Shown: positions 28,805 through 38,823, counted from the stretch's first letter. The stretch: 54,376 bases of DNA from Sphingomonas parva (ex Maeng et al. 2020) (GCF_004564275.1 NZ_SPDV01000026.1:1-54376), one strand, 5' to 3'. The notes: a model not told the origin generated them from the letters alone. Made by a program: numbers and translations.

Positions 28805-29017
28805 TCAGCGCGCCTTCAGCGCGAGTGCGAGCGCGACCACCGATCCCATGAAGGACAGCACCTGGATCACGTTCCAGGGCACCCAGCCGACGCGATCGAG
28901 CGTGCGGCGGCGGTTGCGGCGGTGCTCGGCCAGAGCGGCCACCGCGGCGAGCACGAACAGGCCGGCGGCGGCCACCCACAATTCGGTGTCGAGCGACACG
29001 AAATCGAGATCGATCAT
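28805..29017 (-). CDS. Small two-helix membrane protein
   Basis: The 70-residue product has TM1 (ELWVAAAGLFVLAAVAALA), a basic loop AEHRRNRRRTLDRVGWVPW and TM2 (VIQVLSFMGSVVALALAL), ending in KAR. The RRNRRRxLDRVGWVPW loop looks conserved in sphingomonads from memory. No function is known. It is convergent with cpaF (19 bp apart) and divergent from the methyltransferase-like gene. Confidence 0.7.
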   Translation of the reverse strand: MIDLDFVSLDTELWVAAAGLFVLAAVAALAEHRRNRRRTLDRVGWVPWNVIQVLSFMGSVVALALALKAR

Positions 29018-29116
29018 CGGCTGCGCTCCGCCTGCCCCGCTGCCCGCGGGGAAGAGACCGTTGCTTGCGTCACTTCTGTCCTTCCGCCATTCCGTTCGTG
29101 ACCATGTAGGGAGAAC

Positions 29117-29935
29117 ATGATGATCCGCCAGAGCCTCTTTGCCGCCGTCGCCCTAGCTGCGCTCGCCGCCTGCGGCCCGACCGCCTCGGCCGAACGGGCC
29201 GCCGCGGCTTCGGTCTATGCGGATACCTCGATCGCCGCGGCGATGGCCGCCGAGACGCGGACGCCGGCGAACGTCGCCCGGGACGAATGGCGCCACCCGC
29301 GCGAGACCCTCGGCTTCTTCGGGGTCGAGCCGGACGACACCGTCGTCGAGATCTGGCCCGGCGGCGGCTGGTACACCGAGATCCTGGCGCCGCTGCTGCG
29401 CGAATCCGGCATGCTCTGGGCGGTGGCGGGAGAGAAGCAGCTCGCCGGCGTGCGCGCCCTGATCGAGAAGGATCCGGCCACCTACGGCAAGATCCGCCTC
29501 GCCGCTTTCCCCGCATCGGGCGGGGAGGCCCGGGTGCCCGATGGCAGCGCGGACGTGGTCCTCACCTTCCGCAATGTCCACAATTGGGTGATGGCCGATC
29601 GCGGCGAGGAGGCGTTCCGCCAGATGTACGCGATGCTGAAGCCGGGCGGCGTGCTCGGCGTCGTCGACCACCGCCTGCCCGAGAGCGCCGACGCGGCGCG
29701 CGAGCGCACCTCGGGCTACCTGAAGGTCTCGACGGTCCGGCGGCTGGCCGAGGCCGCCGGCTTCCGCCTCGCCGGCGAATCCGAGATCAACGCCAATTGG
29801 CGCGATAGCAAGGATCATCCCAACGGCGTCTGGTCGCTCCCGCCGACCTATCGCGGCGGCGCCGTCGACCGCGAGCGCTTCGCGGCGATCGGCGAGAGCG
29901 ACCGGATGACGCTCAGGTTCGTGAAGCCGAAATAA
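29117..29935 (+). CDS. Exported methyltransferase-like lipoprotein
   Basis: The 272-residue product starts MMIRQSLFAAVALAALAAC, a lipoprotein signal with lipobox LAAC. The mature part is a class I methyltransferase fold: DTVVEIWPGGGWYTEIL as the SAM-binding loop, DVVLTFRNVHNW and LKPGGVLGVVDHR. It matches the predicted-methyltransferase family COG4798. A SAM-dependent fold on an exported lipoprotein is odd, because SAM is cytosolic; the protein may use another ligand or have lost catalysis. GGGAG precedes the start. It is convergent with the SLC13 permease. Confidence 0.8.
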   Translation: MMIRQSLFAAVALAALAACGPTASAERAAAASVYADTSIAAAMAAETRTPANVARDEWRHPRETLGFFGVEPDDTVVEIWPGGGWYTEILAPLLRESGMLWAVAGEKQLAGVRALIEKDPATYGKIRLAAFPASGGEARVPDGSADVVLTFRNVHNWVMADRGEEAFRQMYAMLKPGGVLGVVDHRLPESADAARERTSGYLKVSTVRRLAEAAGFRLAGESEINANWRDSKDHPNGVWSLPPTYRGGAVDRERFAAIGESDRMTLRFVKPK

Positions 29936-29962
29936 TCGGCAGCCGCTGGCGCGAGCCCGTGC

Positions 29963-31297
29963 CTAGAAAGGGAAATACAGGCGGATCGCGACGATCGCGG
30001 CGGCCCAGGTGATCAGGTTCAGCGGCAGGCCGACCTTGACGAAATCGAGGTAGCTGTAGGACCCCATCTGGTAGACGAGGACGTTGGTCTGATAGCCGAA
30101 GGGCGTCGCGAAGGCGGCGCTGCCGGCGATCATCACCGCGACGAGAAACGGCCTCGGACTGACCGCCAGGGCCTCCGCCAGCGCCACGGCGACCGGCGTG
30201 ACCAGCACCGCCACGGTCGCGTTCGAGAGGAGCTCGGTCAGAAACAGGGTCGCGCCGTAGAGAACGATCAGCGCGAGCAAGGGATCGAGGCTGTCGAGCG
30301 AGCCGACCAGCCTGCTCGTCGCGGAGCTCGCCAGGCCGGTTTCGTCGAGCGCGATGCCGATGACGACCATTCCCGCGATCAGCATCAGCACGTCCGGCCG
30401 CAGCCCATGATAGGCTTCGTCGGCGGTGATCACGCGCAGGAGGATCAGGAGCACGGCGCCGGCGAAGGCGCAGGCGGCGATCGGCGCGACGTTGAGCGTC
30501 GCAAGCGCGATCACGCCGAGGAAGACGAGGGACGAGGCAAGGGCTGCCGCAGGCCGCAGCGTCCGACGCTTCTCGAACGCGCTTGCGGTGCCGACCGAGC
30601 CTCCCGCCAGGCCGATCTCGTCACGCGCCGCCAGGGCGCGTTTCTCGTCGGCAGCCTCTTGCGGCGGAATCGAGATCAGGCGGTTGCTCACCAGCAACAG
30701 GTAGATGCCGCCGGTGACCGCGACGGCGAGGCCCACCGGCGTGATCTCGAAGATGCCGAAGCGTGGCTGGCCGGCGATGCTCGCCATGTCGTCGACGAGA
30801 AGGTTGGTCGAGGTACCGATCAGCGTGCAGCAGCCGCCGAGGACCGCGGCATAGGACAAGGGCATGAGGAAACGCTTGGGGGAGAGATCGAGCGCCTTGG
30901 CGACGTCGCGCACCACCGGCGCGCCGAGGACGACGATCGGCGTGTTGTTGAGGAAGGCCGAGGCCGATCCGCAGAGGCCGATCACGATCCACACGCCGGT
31001 CGCGCCGATCCGCCGGCAGATCGCGACCACCCGCTCGATCGCGCTGTCGAGCAGCCCCGAGAGCTCCATTGCGTAGGCGATGACGAAGAGTGAAGCCATG
31101 GCGATGATCGCGGGGCTCGCAAAGGCGCCCTGGACTTCCACCGGCCGCACCACACCCGAGACCAGGAGCACGGCCGCCCCGGTCAGCGCCACCACGTCGG
31201 CCCGCACCTTGTCCCAGATCAGGGCCGCCACGACTGCGGCGAGCACCAGAAGGGTGATGATCTGATCAAGGCTCACGTGATGGCACGATCCCGGCAA
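29963..31297 (-). CDS. SLC13 family permease (DASS/CitM-type)
   Basis: The 444-residue protein has 11-12 hydrophobic segments. Diagnostic motifs are AFLNNTPIVVLGAPVVRDVA (first NxT hairpin), LGGCCTLIGTSTNLLVDDM and, in the second half, LLSNATVAVLVTPVAVALAE. These belong to sodium- or proton-coupled anion transporters for dicarboxylates or sulfate. The TrkA-C domains found in many SLC13 sulfate permeases are absent. The start is TTG, chosen because GGGGAGAGGGACC lies directly before it; a GTG at 31276 is the alternative. Confidence 0.85.
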   Translation of the reverse strand: MPGSCHHVSLDQIITLLVLAAVVAALIWDKVRADVVALTGAAVLLVSGVVRPVEVQGAFASPAIIAMASLFVIAYAMELSGLLDSAIERVVAICRRIGATGVWIVIGLCGSASAFLNNTPIVVLGAPVVRDVAKALDLSPKRFLMPLSYAAVLGGCCTLIGTSTNLLVDDMASIAGQPRFGIFEITPVGLAVAVTGGIYLLLVSNRLISIPPQEAADEKRALAARDEIGLAGGSVGTASAFEKRRTLRPAAALASSLVFLGVIALATLNVAPIAACAFAGAVLLILLRVITADEAYHGLRPDVLMLIAGMVVIGIALDETGLASSATSRLVGSLDSLDPLLALIVLYGATLFLTELLSNATVAVLVTPVAVALAEALAVSPRPFLVAVMIAGSAAFATPFGYQTNVLVYQMGSYSYLDFVKVGLPLNLITWAAAIVAIRLYFPF

Positions 31298-31383
31298 GGT
31301 CCCTCTCCCCTATGGGGACGTTCGCCCGGCCCGCCAAGTCGGTTCCGGCTCGCGGAGCGGCGAGGCTGTGCTATCGTCCCGCG

Positions 31384-32292
31384 ATGATCTGCGGACCCGC
31401 GACCAAAGTCTGGCTTTCCCTCCTCGCTCTCGCCGGTTGCCTCGGCGGCTGCGGCAGCAGGGAAGACGAGCCGCCGCCGCCGGCGGCGAGCGCGAACACA
31501 TCCTCCATCGCCCCGCCTTTGCCCTCGCTGCCTGAACCGAAGCTTCTCGAGCGCGAGGCCATCCTGCTCGCAGTGACGCGGGCGGCAAGCGCCGCCGCAA
31601 GCGGCCGCGACGATGCCGAGGCGCAGCGGGTCCTCGATGGAGCCTTGTTCACCTTCCCGATCCGCTTCGGCTGCGGTCCCGCCGGAATACAGCCGCAAGG
31701 TGATGCGGCGGCGATTCCGGCCGCCAAGACGGCACCGGCGGCAGCCGATCGCGGCGCTGCGAACACGCCGCCGGAGCCGCTCCCCGTGGAACCCATGTCG
31801 TGGCGATATGACCCCGCCCGTGATCGGCTGGAGGTGACGGCAACGCCGGACGTCGATCTCACCGACGCTGCAGTCGCCACCATCGCCGGCACCGCCTACG
31901 AGGCTGTGGAAGGCTTCTGGATCCAGCGTCCCTGGCTCCTCGAGGCCGCCTGCCCTGCCGCCGCGCCCGCCGCCGCCGTCGCTCAGCGCGCTTCACCGTC
32001 GCTTGCGATCGCCCAGTTCCACGCGGCGGAGGATTCCCGCACCGGCCGCCGCGACGACCGCTCGTATCAGAGCGTCGCCACGCTGCCGCCGGAGCAGGCG
32101 CGCGATCTCGCCCGCGGCTTCGATCTCGTGCTTTCCGGCCGGCTTCGCCGGCTCAAGGACGGCAAGGTGATCAACTGCATCGCCGCCGGCGCCGACGCGC
32201 GTCCGATTTGCATCGTCTCTGCCGAGATCCAGAAGGTGGAGCTGAAGCGCGGCGACAGCGGTGCGCTGCTCGCCGAATGGTCGCAGGGCTGA
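31384..32292 (+). CDS. Putative lipoprotein of unknown function
   Basis: The 302-residue product starts MICGPATKVWLSLLALAGC with lipobox LAGC (a second Cys follows at LGGC). A proline-rich linker follows (DEPPPPAAS). The mature region has RYDPARDRLEVTATPDVDLT and two Cys-containing segments (FGCGPAG, EAACPAA), but no family is recognised. There is no clear ribosome binding site before the ATG; the region between the SLC13 start and here carries only a CTCTCCCCTATGGGG-type repeat end. Convergent with phaR after about 166 bp in which nothing is seen. Confidence 0.65.
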   Translation: MICGPATKVWLSLLALAGCLGGCGSREDEPPPPAASANTSSIAPPLPSLPEPKLLEREAILLAVTRAASAAASGRDDAEAQRVLDGALFTFPIRFGCGPAGIQPQGDAAAIPAAKTAPAAADRGAANTPPEPLPVEPMSWRYDPARDRLEVTATPDVDLTDAAVATIAGTAYEAVEGFWIQRPWLLEAACPAAAPAAAVAQRASPSLAIAQFHAAEDSRTGRRDDRSYQSVATLPPEQARDLARGFDLVLSGRLRRLKDGKVINCIAAGADARPICIVSAEIQKVELKRGDSGALLAEWSQG

Positions 32293-32458
32293 GCGGCCGC
32301 CGCGTCAAACGAAGCCGCGCGCCGGATCGCGTCACCGAAGGTGCCGCGCGCCTCTACGGAGATCGCCCACCACAGGAGCGAAACGACGCGGCGCGACGGC
32401 GGCGTGGACCGATCGGCCGATTGCTTTCGCCGCCGCTCGCAAGGAGCGGCGGACGGAT

Positions 32459-33001
32459 CTATTTGGCGAGCTTGTCGACCTTCGCCTGAAGGGCGGCGAG
32501 CTCGGTCTTGAGGCGTGCGATCTCGTCATCCCCCTGGGCCTCGGCGGCCGGGGCGGATTTGGCGGCAGCGCCGCCGGCGGCGCTCTGGAACAGCTCCATG
32601 TTCCGCCGCGCCATTTCCGCGAAGGGGCCGCCGGTGAAGGCGCCCGCCAGCGCGTCGCGGAACTGGTTCTGGTTGCGCTGGAACGCCTCCAGCGAAGCCT
32701 CGAGATATTCCGGCACGAGCGACTGCATCTGGCCGCCGTACATGCCGATCAGCTGGCGCAGGAAATTGACCGGCAGCATGGTCTTGCCGCGCGATTCCTC
32801 GTCCATGATGATCTGCGTGAGCACCGAATGGGTGATGTCCTCGCCGGTCTTCGCGTCGACGACTTTGAACTCGCGCTTCTGGCGCACCATCTCGGCCAGG
32901 CGCTCGAGCGTTATGTAGCTCGAGCTTTCCGTGTCATAGAGCCGACGGTTCGCATATTTCTTGATGATGACGACAGCGTCGCCGCCGGATCCAGCTGCCA
33001 T
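32459..33001 (-). CDS. phaR: Polyhydroxyalkanoate synthesis repressor PhaR
   Basis: The 180-residue regulator has the PHB_acc_N DNA-binding domain (VIIKKYANRRLYDTESSSY, about 11-29) followed by PHB_acc-type repeats (ESRGKTMLPVNFLRQLIGMY). It ends in a coiled-coil-like KTELAALQAKVDKL. In known systems it binds DNA and nascent PHA and represses phasin and its own gene. GGGAGGA precedes the ATG. Its start codon overlaps, on the opposite strand, the start codon of the PhaC-like gene (shared CATG). A possible phaR promoter (TTGCGG-17-CTAGTG) lies inside the hydrolase coding sequence near 33027-33057. Confidence 0.93.
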   Translation of the reverse strand: MAAGSGGDAVVIIKKYANRRLYDTESSSYITLERLAEMVRQKREFKVVDAKTGEDITHSVLTQIIMDEESRGKTMLPVNFLRQLIGMYGGQMQSLVPEYLEASLEAFQRNQNQFRDALAGAFTGGPFAEMARRNMELFQSAAGGAAAKSAPAAEAQGDDEIARLKTELAALQAKVDKLAK

Positions 33002-34094
33002 GAACCGTCCTCCCGAGCCTGGAGCTACCGCACTAGCACCAAAGCTTTCTGCACCGCAACACAGGCCGCGCCCGCTTCCGCTGTTCCTGGCCATGCTGCG
33101 CAGCGAAACCGCACAAGAACCGGCGCGGGCAGCGCGCGCTTTGGAGGGTCTGCGGCGCTACCAGGAGGCAAGGCGCCCACCGCTTCCGGCGCCGAAGCCG
33201 GCGATCGCCTCGCTCTGCGGCGCGACCCTGCGCGCGTACGGCGAGCCGCCCGGGAGCGGTGACGACGGCGCAGCGGTGCTGTTCGTGCCGTCGCTGATCA
33301 ACCCGCCCAACATCCTCGATCTCGGCGCGGAGACGTCGCTGCTGAACTGGCTGGCCGCGCGCGGGCACCGGCCGCTGCTGCTCGACTGGGGCTGGGACGT
33401 CGAGACCCGCCGCAACCTCTCGGTCGCGGGCCACGTCGAGCAGATCCTGCTGCCGCTGATCGAAACGCTCGAGAGCCCGCCGGCGCTGGTCGGCTATTGC
33501 CTCGGCGGAACGATGGCGCTCGCGGCGGCAGCGCGCGGCAAGGTCCGCAACGTGGCGACGATCGCCGCGCCGTGGCACTTCGCTGCTTATCCCGCACCGG
33601 CCCGGGCGCTGCTCGCATCGCTCTGGACGCAGGGAAAGCCGCTGGCGGAGCGATTGGGCGCCTTTCCGATGGAGATGCTGCAGAGCGCGTTCTGGAGCCT
33701 CGACCCCGCCCGCACCATCGCCAAGTTCGAGCGCTTCGCGACGCTGGACCCGGCCAGCCCCGAAGCGCACGGCTTCGTCCTGCTCGAGGATTGGGCGAAC
33801 GACGGACCGCCGATCGGGGAAGCGGCCGCCCGCGAGCTGTTCGAGAGCTTTTTCGCCGAGGACCGCCCCGGTTCCGGCCGCTGGGACGTCGCCGGCCGCC
33901 CCGTCGATCCGGCGGCGCTATCCTGCCCCTTCCTCAACATCGTCTCGACGACCGACCGGATCGTGCCGGCTGCGAGCGTCGCCGCCTGCGGAGAGCGGCT
34001 CGAGATCCCGCTCGGCCATGTCGGCATGGTGGTCGGGGCGCGGGGGCGGGCGCAGCTCTGGCAGCCGCTTTCCGATTGGCTTTTCCGCACCTGA
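33000..34094 (+). CDS. PhaC-like alpha/beta hydrolase
   Basis: The 364-residue alpha/beta-hydrolase has a PHA-synthase lipase-like box GYCLGG with Cys167, Asp319 (STTDRIVP) and His340 (LGHVGMV), the Cys-Asp-His triad of PHA synthases. [14 protein letters not shown] and LLDWGWD are also family-typical. The length fits class III PhaC (about 355) rather than class I (about 590), yet no PhaE partner is visible. It sits between phaR and phaA, so it probably polymerises or processes hydroxyacyl-CoA. The ATG at 33000 is kept because [11 protein letters not shown] looks conserved; ATG 33093 is the alternative. Confidence 0.8.
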   Translation: MNRPPEPGATALAPKLSAPQHRPRPLPLFLAMLRSETAQEPARAARALEGLRRYQEARRPPLPAPKPAIASLCGATLRAYGEPPGSGDDGAAVLFVPSLINPPNILDLGAETSLLNWLAARGHRPLLLDWGWDVETRRNLSVAGHVEQILLPLIETLESPPALVGYCLGGTMALAAAARGKVRNVATIAAPWHFAAYPAPARALLASLWTQGKPLAERLGAFPMEMLQSAFWSLDPARTIAKFERFATLDPASPEAHGFVLLEDWANDGPPIGEAAARELFESFFAEDRPGSGRWDVAGRPVDPAALSCPFLNIVSTTDRIVPAASVAACGERLEIPLGHVGMVVGARGRAQLWQPLSDWLFRT

Positions 34095-34153
34095 CCAAGG
34101 TGCTAGTGGCAAGAACGTCCCGCATTGCCAGCCCCGCCAAGAGGAGCCATCCC

Positions 34154-35329
34154 ATGACCGACGTCGTCATCACCGCCGCCAAGCGCACGCCCGTCGGCGC
34201 CTTCCTCGGGGCGTTCGCGAGCACGCCGGCGCATGAGCTCGGCCGCACCGCCATCGCCGCGGCGCTGGAGCAGTCCGGCGTCGCGCCGGACGAGGTCTCG
34301 GAAGTGATTCTCGGTCAGGTGCTGACCGCCGCCCAGGGACAGAACCCGGCCCGCCAGGCCTCGATGGCGGCAGGCGTGCCGAAGGAGGTTCCGGCCTGGG
34401 GCGTGAACCAGGTGTGCGGTTCCGGCCTTCGCGCCGTCGCCCTCGCCAGCCAGGCGATCCAGACAGGCGACGCGCGGATCGTCGTCGCCGGCGGCCAGGA
34501 GAGCATGAGCCTCTCGACCCACGCGCAGGCGCTCCGCGCCGGCACCAAGATGGGCGGGCTCGAGCTGGTCGACACGATGATCAAGGACGGGCTCACCGAC
34601 GCGTTCAACGGTTATCACATGGGCATCACCGCCGAGAATCTGGCCGAGAAATACCAGATCACCCGCGACGATCAGGATGCGTTCGCCACCGCCTCGCAGA
34701 ACAAGGCGAGCGCGGCCCGCGCCTCCGGCCGGTTCGCCGACGAGATCGCGCCGGTGACGCTCAAGACCCGCAAGGGCGAGACCGTGGTCGACCGCGACGA
34801 ATATATCCGCGACGGCGTCGAGCAGGCGGGGCTCGCCGGCCTGCGTCCCGCCTTCCGCAAGGACGGCACGGTGACGGCCGGCAACGCGTCCGGCCTCAAC
34901 GACGGCGCCGCCGCTTTGGTGGTGATGAGCCGCGAGGAAGCCGAGCGGCGGGGCGCGCCGGTGCTGGCGCGGATCGCCAGCTGGGCGTCGGCGGGCGTCG
35001 ATCCGTCGATCATGGGCATCGGCCCCGTGCCGGCGAGCCAGCGCGCGCTCGAGAAAGCGGGCTGGTCGATCGCCGATCTCGACCTCATCGAGGCAAACGA
35101 GGCGTTCGCAGCCCAGGCGATCGCCGTCGGCAAGGAGCTCGGCTGGGATCCCGAAAAGGTGAACGTCAACGGCGGGGCGATCGCCATCGGCCATCCGATC
35201 GGCGCCTCGGGGGCGCGGGTGCTGACCACCCTCCTCTACGAGATGGAGCGCCGCGACGCGAAGAAGGGACTCGCCACCCTCTGCATCGGCGGAGGCATGG
35301 GAATCGCGGTCTGCGTCGAGCGAACTTGA
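34154..35329 (+). CDS. phaA: Acetyl-CoA C-acetyltransferase (thiolase)
   Basis: The 391-residue biosynthetic thiolase condenses two acetyl-CoA to acetoacetyl-CoA, the first step of PHB synthesis. Motifs are the acylated Cys88 in [30 protein letters not shown] with the catalytic His, and the second Cys in [10 protein letters not shown]. The ATG lies 59 bp after the PhaC-like gene, behind AAGAGGAG. phaB (reductase) and phasin are not here. A GGTGCTAGTG stretch between the two genes also occurs in the possible phaR promoter. Confidence 0.95.
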   Translation: MTDVVITAAKRTPVGAFLGAFASTPAHELGRTAIAAALEQSGVAPDEVSEVILGQVLTAAQGQNPARQASMAAGVPKEVPAWGVNQVCGSGLRAVALASQAIQTGDARIVVAGGQESMSLSTHAQALRAGTKMGGLELVDTMIKDGLTDAFNGYHMGITAENLAEKYQITRDDQDAFATASQNKASAARASGRFADEIAPVTLKTRKGETVVDRDEYIRDGVEQAGLAGLRPAFRKDGTVTAGNASGLNDGAAALVVMSREEAERRGAPVLARIASWASAGVDPSIMGIGPVPASQRALEKAGWSIADLDLIEANEAFAAQAIAVGKELGWDPEKVNVNGGAIAIGHPIGASGARVLTTLLYEMERRDAKKGLATLCIGGGMGIAVCVERT

Positions 35330-35370
35330 CCGATGTTGCCGGGTCGCCACGGCAGATCCGGATCCGTAAC

Positions 35371-35451
35371 TACGGTAGATTTACGGTAGCTGCCCGGGGT
35401 TTTCCGGCCGGCTTGGACAGCAATTGTTGTAAACGGGATACATCATACCCG
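35371..35451 (+). promoter_or_regulatory. Putative promoter region of TonB receptor
   Basis: Direct repeats of TACGGTAG start at 35371 and 35383, about one helical turn apart. A -35 TTGGAC (35414-35419), an 18-base spacer and GATACA (35438-35443) follow. GGGATACATCATACCC overlaps the -10 as an imperfect palindrome. The layout suggests an activator upstream and possibly a repressor at the -10, but no regulator gene is adjacent. Confidence 0.35.
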
Positions 35452-35564
35452 CAAAATCGGGTAACCTCTCTCCCTTCGGGTTGAACCCGCTTTGCCTTTC
35501 GTCTCTTCCCGCTGCTCGCGGCCGATCTGTATCCGGCCTGCGTCAGAAGGGATGAACAACCATA

Positions 35565-38500
35565 ATGAGAAAGTTCAGTTTGATGGGCAGCAGCGCCCTC
35601 GGCTCTGCGGCTCTTGTGACCATGTCCTTGGCCGTTGCCGCGCCTGCTTTCGCCCAGAACACCCAGGAGACGGTTGCCGATAGCGACAGCCCTGCCGTTC
35701 TCGCCCAGAACGAGGTCGAGCTCGAATCCGGCCAGGCCATTGATCAGGCCAGCAACGACCAGATCGTCGTCACCGGTTCCCGCATCAACCGGCCGAACCT
35801 CGATTCGACCGTGCCGATCACCTCGGTCGGCGCCGAAGAGCTCACCCAGCGTGGCGACGTCTCGCTCGGCGACGCGCTGAACGAGCTTCCGTCGCTGCGT
35901 TCGACCTATAGCCAGTCGAACTCCACCCGCTTCATCGGCACCGCCGGCCTGAACCTGCTCGACCTGCGCGGGCTCGGCACCGAGCGCACGCTGGTCCTCG
36001 TCAACGGCCGCCGCCACGTCAGCTCGACGCCCGGCAGCTACGAGGTCGATACCAACACCATCCCGACCGATCTGGTCGAGCGGGTCGACGTCGTCACCGG
36101 CGCGAACTCCGCCGTCTACGGCTCGGACGCCGTCGCCGGCGTCGTCAACTTCGTCCTGAAGCGCAATTACGAGGGCCTCAGCCTTCGTGGCCAGGGCGGC
36201 ACGTCCAGCTATGGCGACCGCGGCACCTATTTCATCAGCGGAATCGCCGGCAAGAACTTCTTCGATGACCGGCTGAACGTCGCGGTCGCCGGCGAATATG
36301 CCAAGACCAATGCCGTCTATTTCTCGGACCGCGCCTATCTCGGGGCGGCGACGGGCGTCGGCCCGGCCGGCTTCGAGACCGTCGAGCCGACCTTCCGCCT
36401 GGTCAACGGCGTTCCGGTCGCGGTGCCGAACCGCAACAACAACGGCGTGCCGAACACCCGCTTCATCTCGTCGGGACTCACCTTCAACACGGTGTCGACC
36501 GGCGGCATGGTGCTCACCTCCTGCCCGGCAGCGACGGCGACCAACCAGGCCCGCCGCGACGCGGTCTGCACCGGCGAGCTCTCGCCCACGTCGGGCGGCC
36601 GCCTGTCGTACAACTACGCGTTCGATCCGAACGGCAACCTGATCCCGAACAACCCGGCCAACGGCCTGGTCGACAACCGCGCCGCCGGCGGCTCGGCCCT
36701 GTTCGGCCTCGGCGCGTCCGGTCTCGAGGGCGCGATGCTGCTCCCGGGCCTTGAGCGCTACAGCGCCAACCTGCTGCTCAACGGGGATTTCGGCGAGGGC
36801 TTCCAACCGTTCGTCGAGGCGAAGTACGTCCGTGTCGACGCCAACCAGACGTCGACCCAGCCGACGTTCATCGCCTCGGCGCTGAACCCGATCTTCTCGA
36901 CCAGCAACCCGTTCCTGACCGCTCAGGCCCGGGCGACGCTGAACGTGATCACCGGCGGCGCCAGCACCTTCCAGATGCAGCGCTTCAACAACGACATCGG
37001 CACCCGCGCCGAGGACCACAAGCGCGAGACGTTCCGGATCGTGACCGGCGCGAGCGGCAAGCTCACCGACACCGCGAACCTGCGGTACGAAGTGTCGCTG
37101 AACTACGGCCGCACGGAAACCTATTACGAGACCGGCGGAAACGTCGATGTCGCGAAGTTCAACCGTGCGCTCGACGCGGTCCGCAACTCGTCCGGCCAGA
37201 TCGTCTGCCGGGTGAACGCGGATGCGAGCACGACCAACGACGATCCGAGCTGCGCACCGCTGAACGTGTTCGGCTACGGGGCACCGTCGCAGGCGGCGAT
37301 CGACTACGTTCTCTACACCTCGTTCCGCAACGAATGGGCCGAGCAGAAGAACGCGGTCGCCTATCTCTCGGGCGACACCGAAAACCTGTTCGAGCTGCCC
37401 GGCGGCGCGATCGGCTTCGCGCTCGGTGCCGAGTACCGCAAGGAAGACGCCTATTCGGCCTATGACGATTACACGGCCACCGGCGCGACCTTCCTCAACG
37501 CGTCGGCGCCGTTCGATCCGCCGTCGGTCGAGGTCAAGGAAGTGTTCGGCGAGCTTCGCGTGCCGATCCTCAGGGACATGCCGTTCTTCCACGAGCTGAC
37601 CGTCGAAGGCGCTGCCCGTTACTCCGATTACAGCGGCAACATCGGCGGCGTCTGGGCGTACAATTTCGGCGGCACCTGGGCCCCGATCTCGGACCTCCGC
37701 GTCCGCGCGGCCTACGGCCGCTCGGTGCGCGCTCCGAACCTCGGCAACCTGTACGCGCCCCAGTCGGAGAACTTCGCCAACGGCCTGATCGATCCGTGCA
37801 GCCAGACGGCGATCAACGACAACCCGAACCGTGTCCGCAACTGCGCGGAGGCCGGCATTCCGACGACCATGGTGGTCGACGGTCAGACGATTCCCTGGGT
37901 GAACACGCCTTCGTCGGGCGTGAGCTACTTCAACCAGGGCAACGCGCAGCTGGTCCCGGAAGTCAGCAAGAGCCTCACGGTCGGCGCGGTCCTCCAGCCG
38001 CGCTTCATCCCGGGCTTCTCGTTCACGGTCGATTATTACAACATCAAGATCCAGAACGTGATCTCCGGCCTCACCGGCCAGCAGATCGTCAATCGCTGCT
38101 ATGACGACCCCGTCAGCACCGACAATCCGTTCTGCGACGCCGTGTTCCGCCGCCGGGATCCGAACCCGCTGATCGACTTCACCTTCGATGGTCAGACGAA
38201 CCGCACCCCGGCTCCGGGCGTGCCGACGCTGAACTTCGCGAAGCTCGGTCCGGCGTTCCTCAACCAGCCGTTCAACTTCGCCTCCTACAAGGCGGAGGGC
38301 ATCGATTTCGACGCGGCCTACCGCAAGAAGCTGAACGACGGCATCGAGGTGAATCTGCGGGGTATCGCGACCTACAACCTCAATCGCGAGAACTTCAGCT
38401 TCATCACCGATCCGGAGCGTTCGACCCGCCTGCACGGCGTGCTCGGCGATCCGATCTGGGCCGGCACGTTCACCGCCAACGTCGATTTCGGAACCTTCGA

Positions 38501-38801
38501 TATCGGCTATCGCCTGAACTACGTCGGCGCGCAGTCGGTCACCGACTGGGAGGTCCAGCATTCGCACCAGGGCCGCGCTCCGACCAATCCGGATGCCTAT
38601 CCGTTCCGCAAGTATCCGGACGTGGTCTACCACGCCCTGCGCTTCGGGTTCGAGCCGACCGAGAAGTTCAGCTTCTACGCCGGCATCGACAATGTGTTGA
38701 ACCGCAAGCCGCCGTACGACCTCACCGGCACCGGTGGCGGCAGCGGCATCTTCCCGGTCACGGGACGGTTCTTCTACGCGGGCGCGCAGATCGACTTCTA
38801 A
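35565..38801 (+). CDS. TonB-dependent receptor, large
   Basis: The 1078-residue outer-membrane receptor starts MRKFSLMGSSALGSAALVT with a signal peptide ending APAFAQ. A TonB-box-like segment DQIVVTGSRINRP leads into the plug (LRGLGTERTLVLVNGRR, VYGSDAVAGVVNFVLKR). The long barrel includes RVRAAYGRSVRAPNLGNLY, and the last strand ends GRFFYAGAQIDF with the expected terminal Phe. The family is the large receptor type common in sphingomonads for complex organic ligands. It resembles the next gene in signal peptide and plug, a tandem paralog. The substrate is unknown. A strong terminator follows 22 bp after the stop. Confidence 0.93.
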   Translation: MRKFSLMGSSALGSAALVTMSLAVAAPAFAQNTQETVADSDSPAVLAQNEVELESGQAIDQASNDQIVVTGSRINRPNLDSTVPITSVGAEELTQRGDVSLGDALNELPSLRSTYSQSNSTRFIGTAGLNLLDLRGLGTERTLVLVNGRRHVSSTPGSYEVDTNTIPTDLVERVDVVTGANSAVYGSDAVAGVVNFVLKRNYEGLSLRGQGGTSSYGDRGTYFISGIAGKNFFDDRLNVAVAGEYAKTNAVYFSDRAYLGAATGVGPAGFETVEPTFRLVNGVPVAVPNRNNNGVPNTRFISSGLTFNTVSTGGMVLTSCPAATATNQARRDAVCTGELSPTSGGRLSYNYAFDPNGNLIPNNPANGLVDNRAAGGSALFGLGASGLEGAMLLPGLERYSANLLLNGDFGEGFQPFVEAKYVRVDANQTSTQPTFIASALNPIFSTSNPFLTAQARATLNVITGGASTFQMQRFNNDIGTRAEDHKRETFRIVTGASGKLTDTANLRYEVSLNYGRTETYYETGGNVDVAKFNRALDAVRNSSGQIVCRVNADASTTNDDPSCAPLNVFGYGAPSQAAIDYVLYTSFRNEWAEQKNAVAYLSGDTENLFELPGGAIGFALGAEYRKEDAYSAYDDYTATGATFLNASAPFDPPSVEVKEVFGELRVPILRDMPFFHELTVEGAARYSDYSGNIGGVWAYNFGGTWAPISDLRVRAAYGRSVRAPNLGNLYAPQSENFANGLIDPCSQTAINDNPNRVRNCAEAGIPTTMVVDGQTIPWVNTPSSGVSYFNQGNAQLVPEVSKSLTVGAVLQPRFIPGFSFTVDYYNIKIQNVISGLTGQQIVNRCYDDPVSTDNPFCDAVFRRRDPNPLIDFTFDGQTNRTPAPGVPTLNFAKLGPAFLNQPFNFASYKAEGIDFDAAYRKKLNDGIEVNLRGIATYNLNRENFSFITDPERSTRLHGVLGDPIWAGTFTANVDFGTFDIGYRLNYVGAQSVTDWEVQHSHQGRAPTNPDAYPFRKYPDVVYHALRFGFEPTEKFSFYAGIDNVLNRKPPYDLTGTGGGSGIFPVTGRFFYAGAQIDF

Positions 38802-38823
38802 GCGCCAGATCACGTGCATCCCT

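Noticed and set aside
35370-38819. 1149-codon open frame on the minus strand
   Set aside because: It is antisense to a well-defined TonB receptor, Arg/Val/Asp-rich with no domain; a shadow caused by high GC at third positions.
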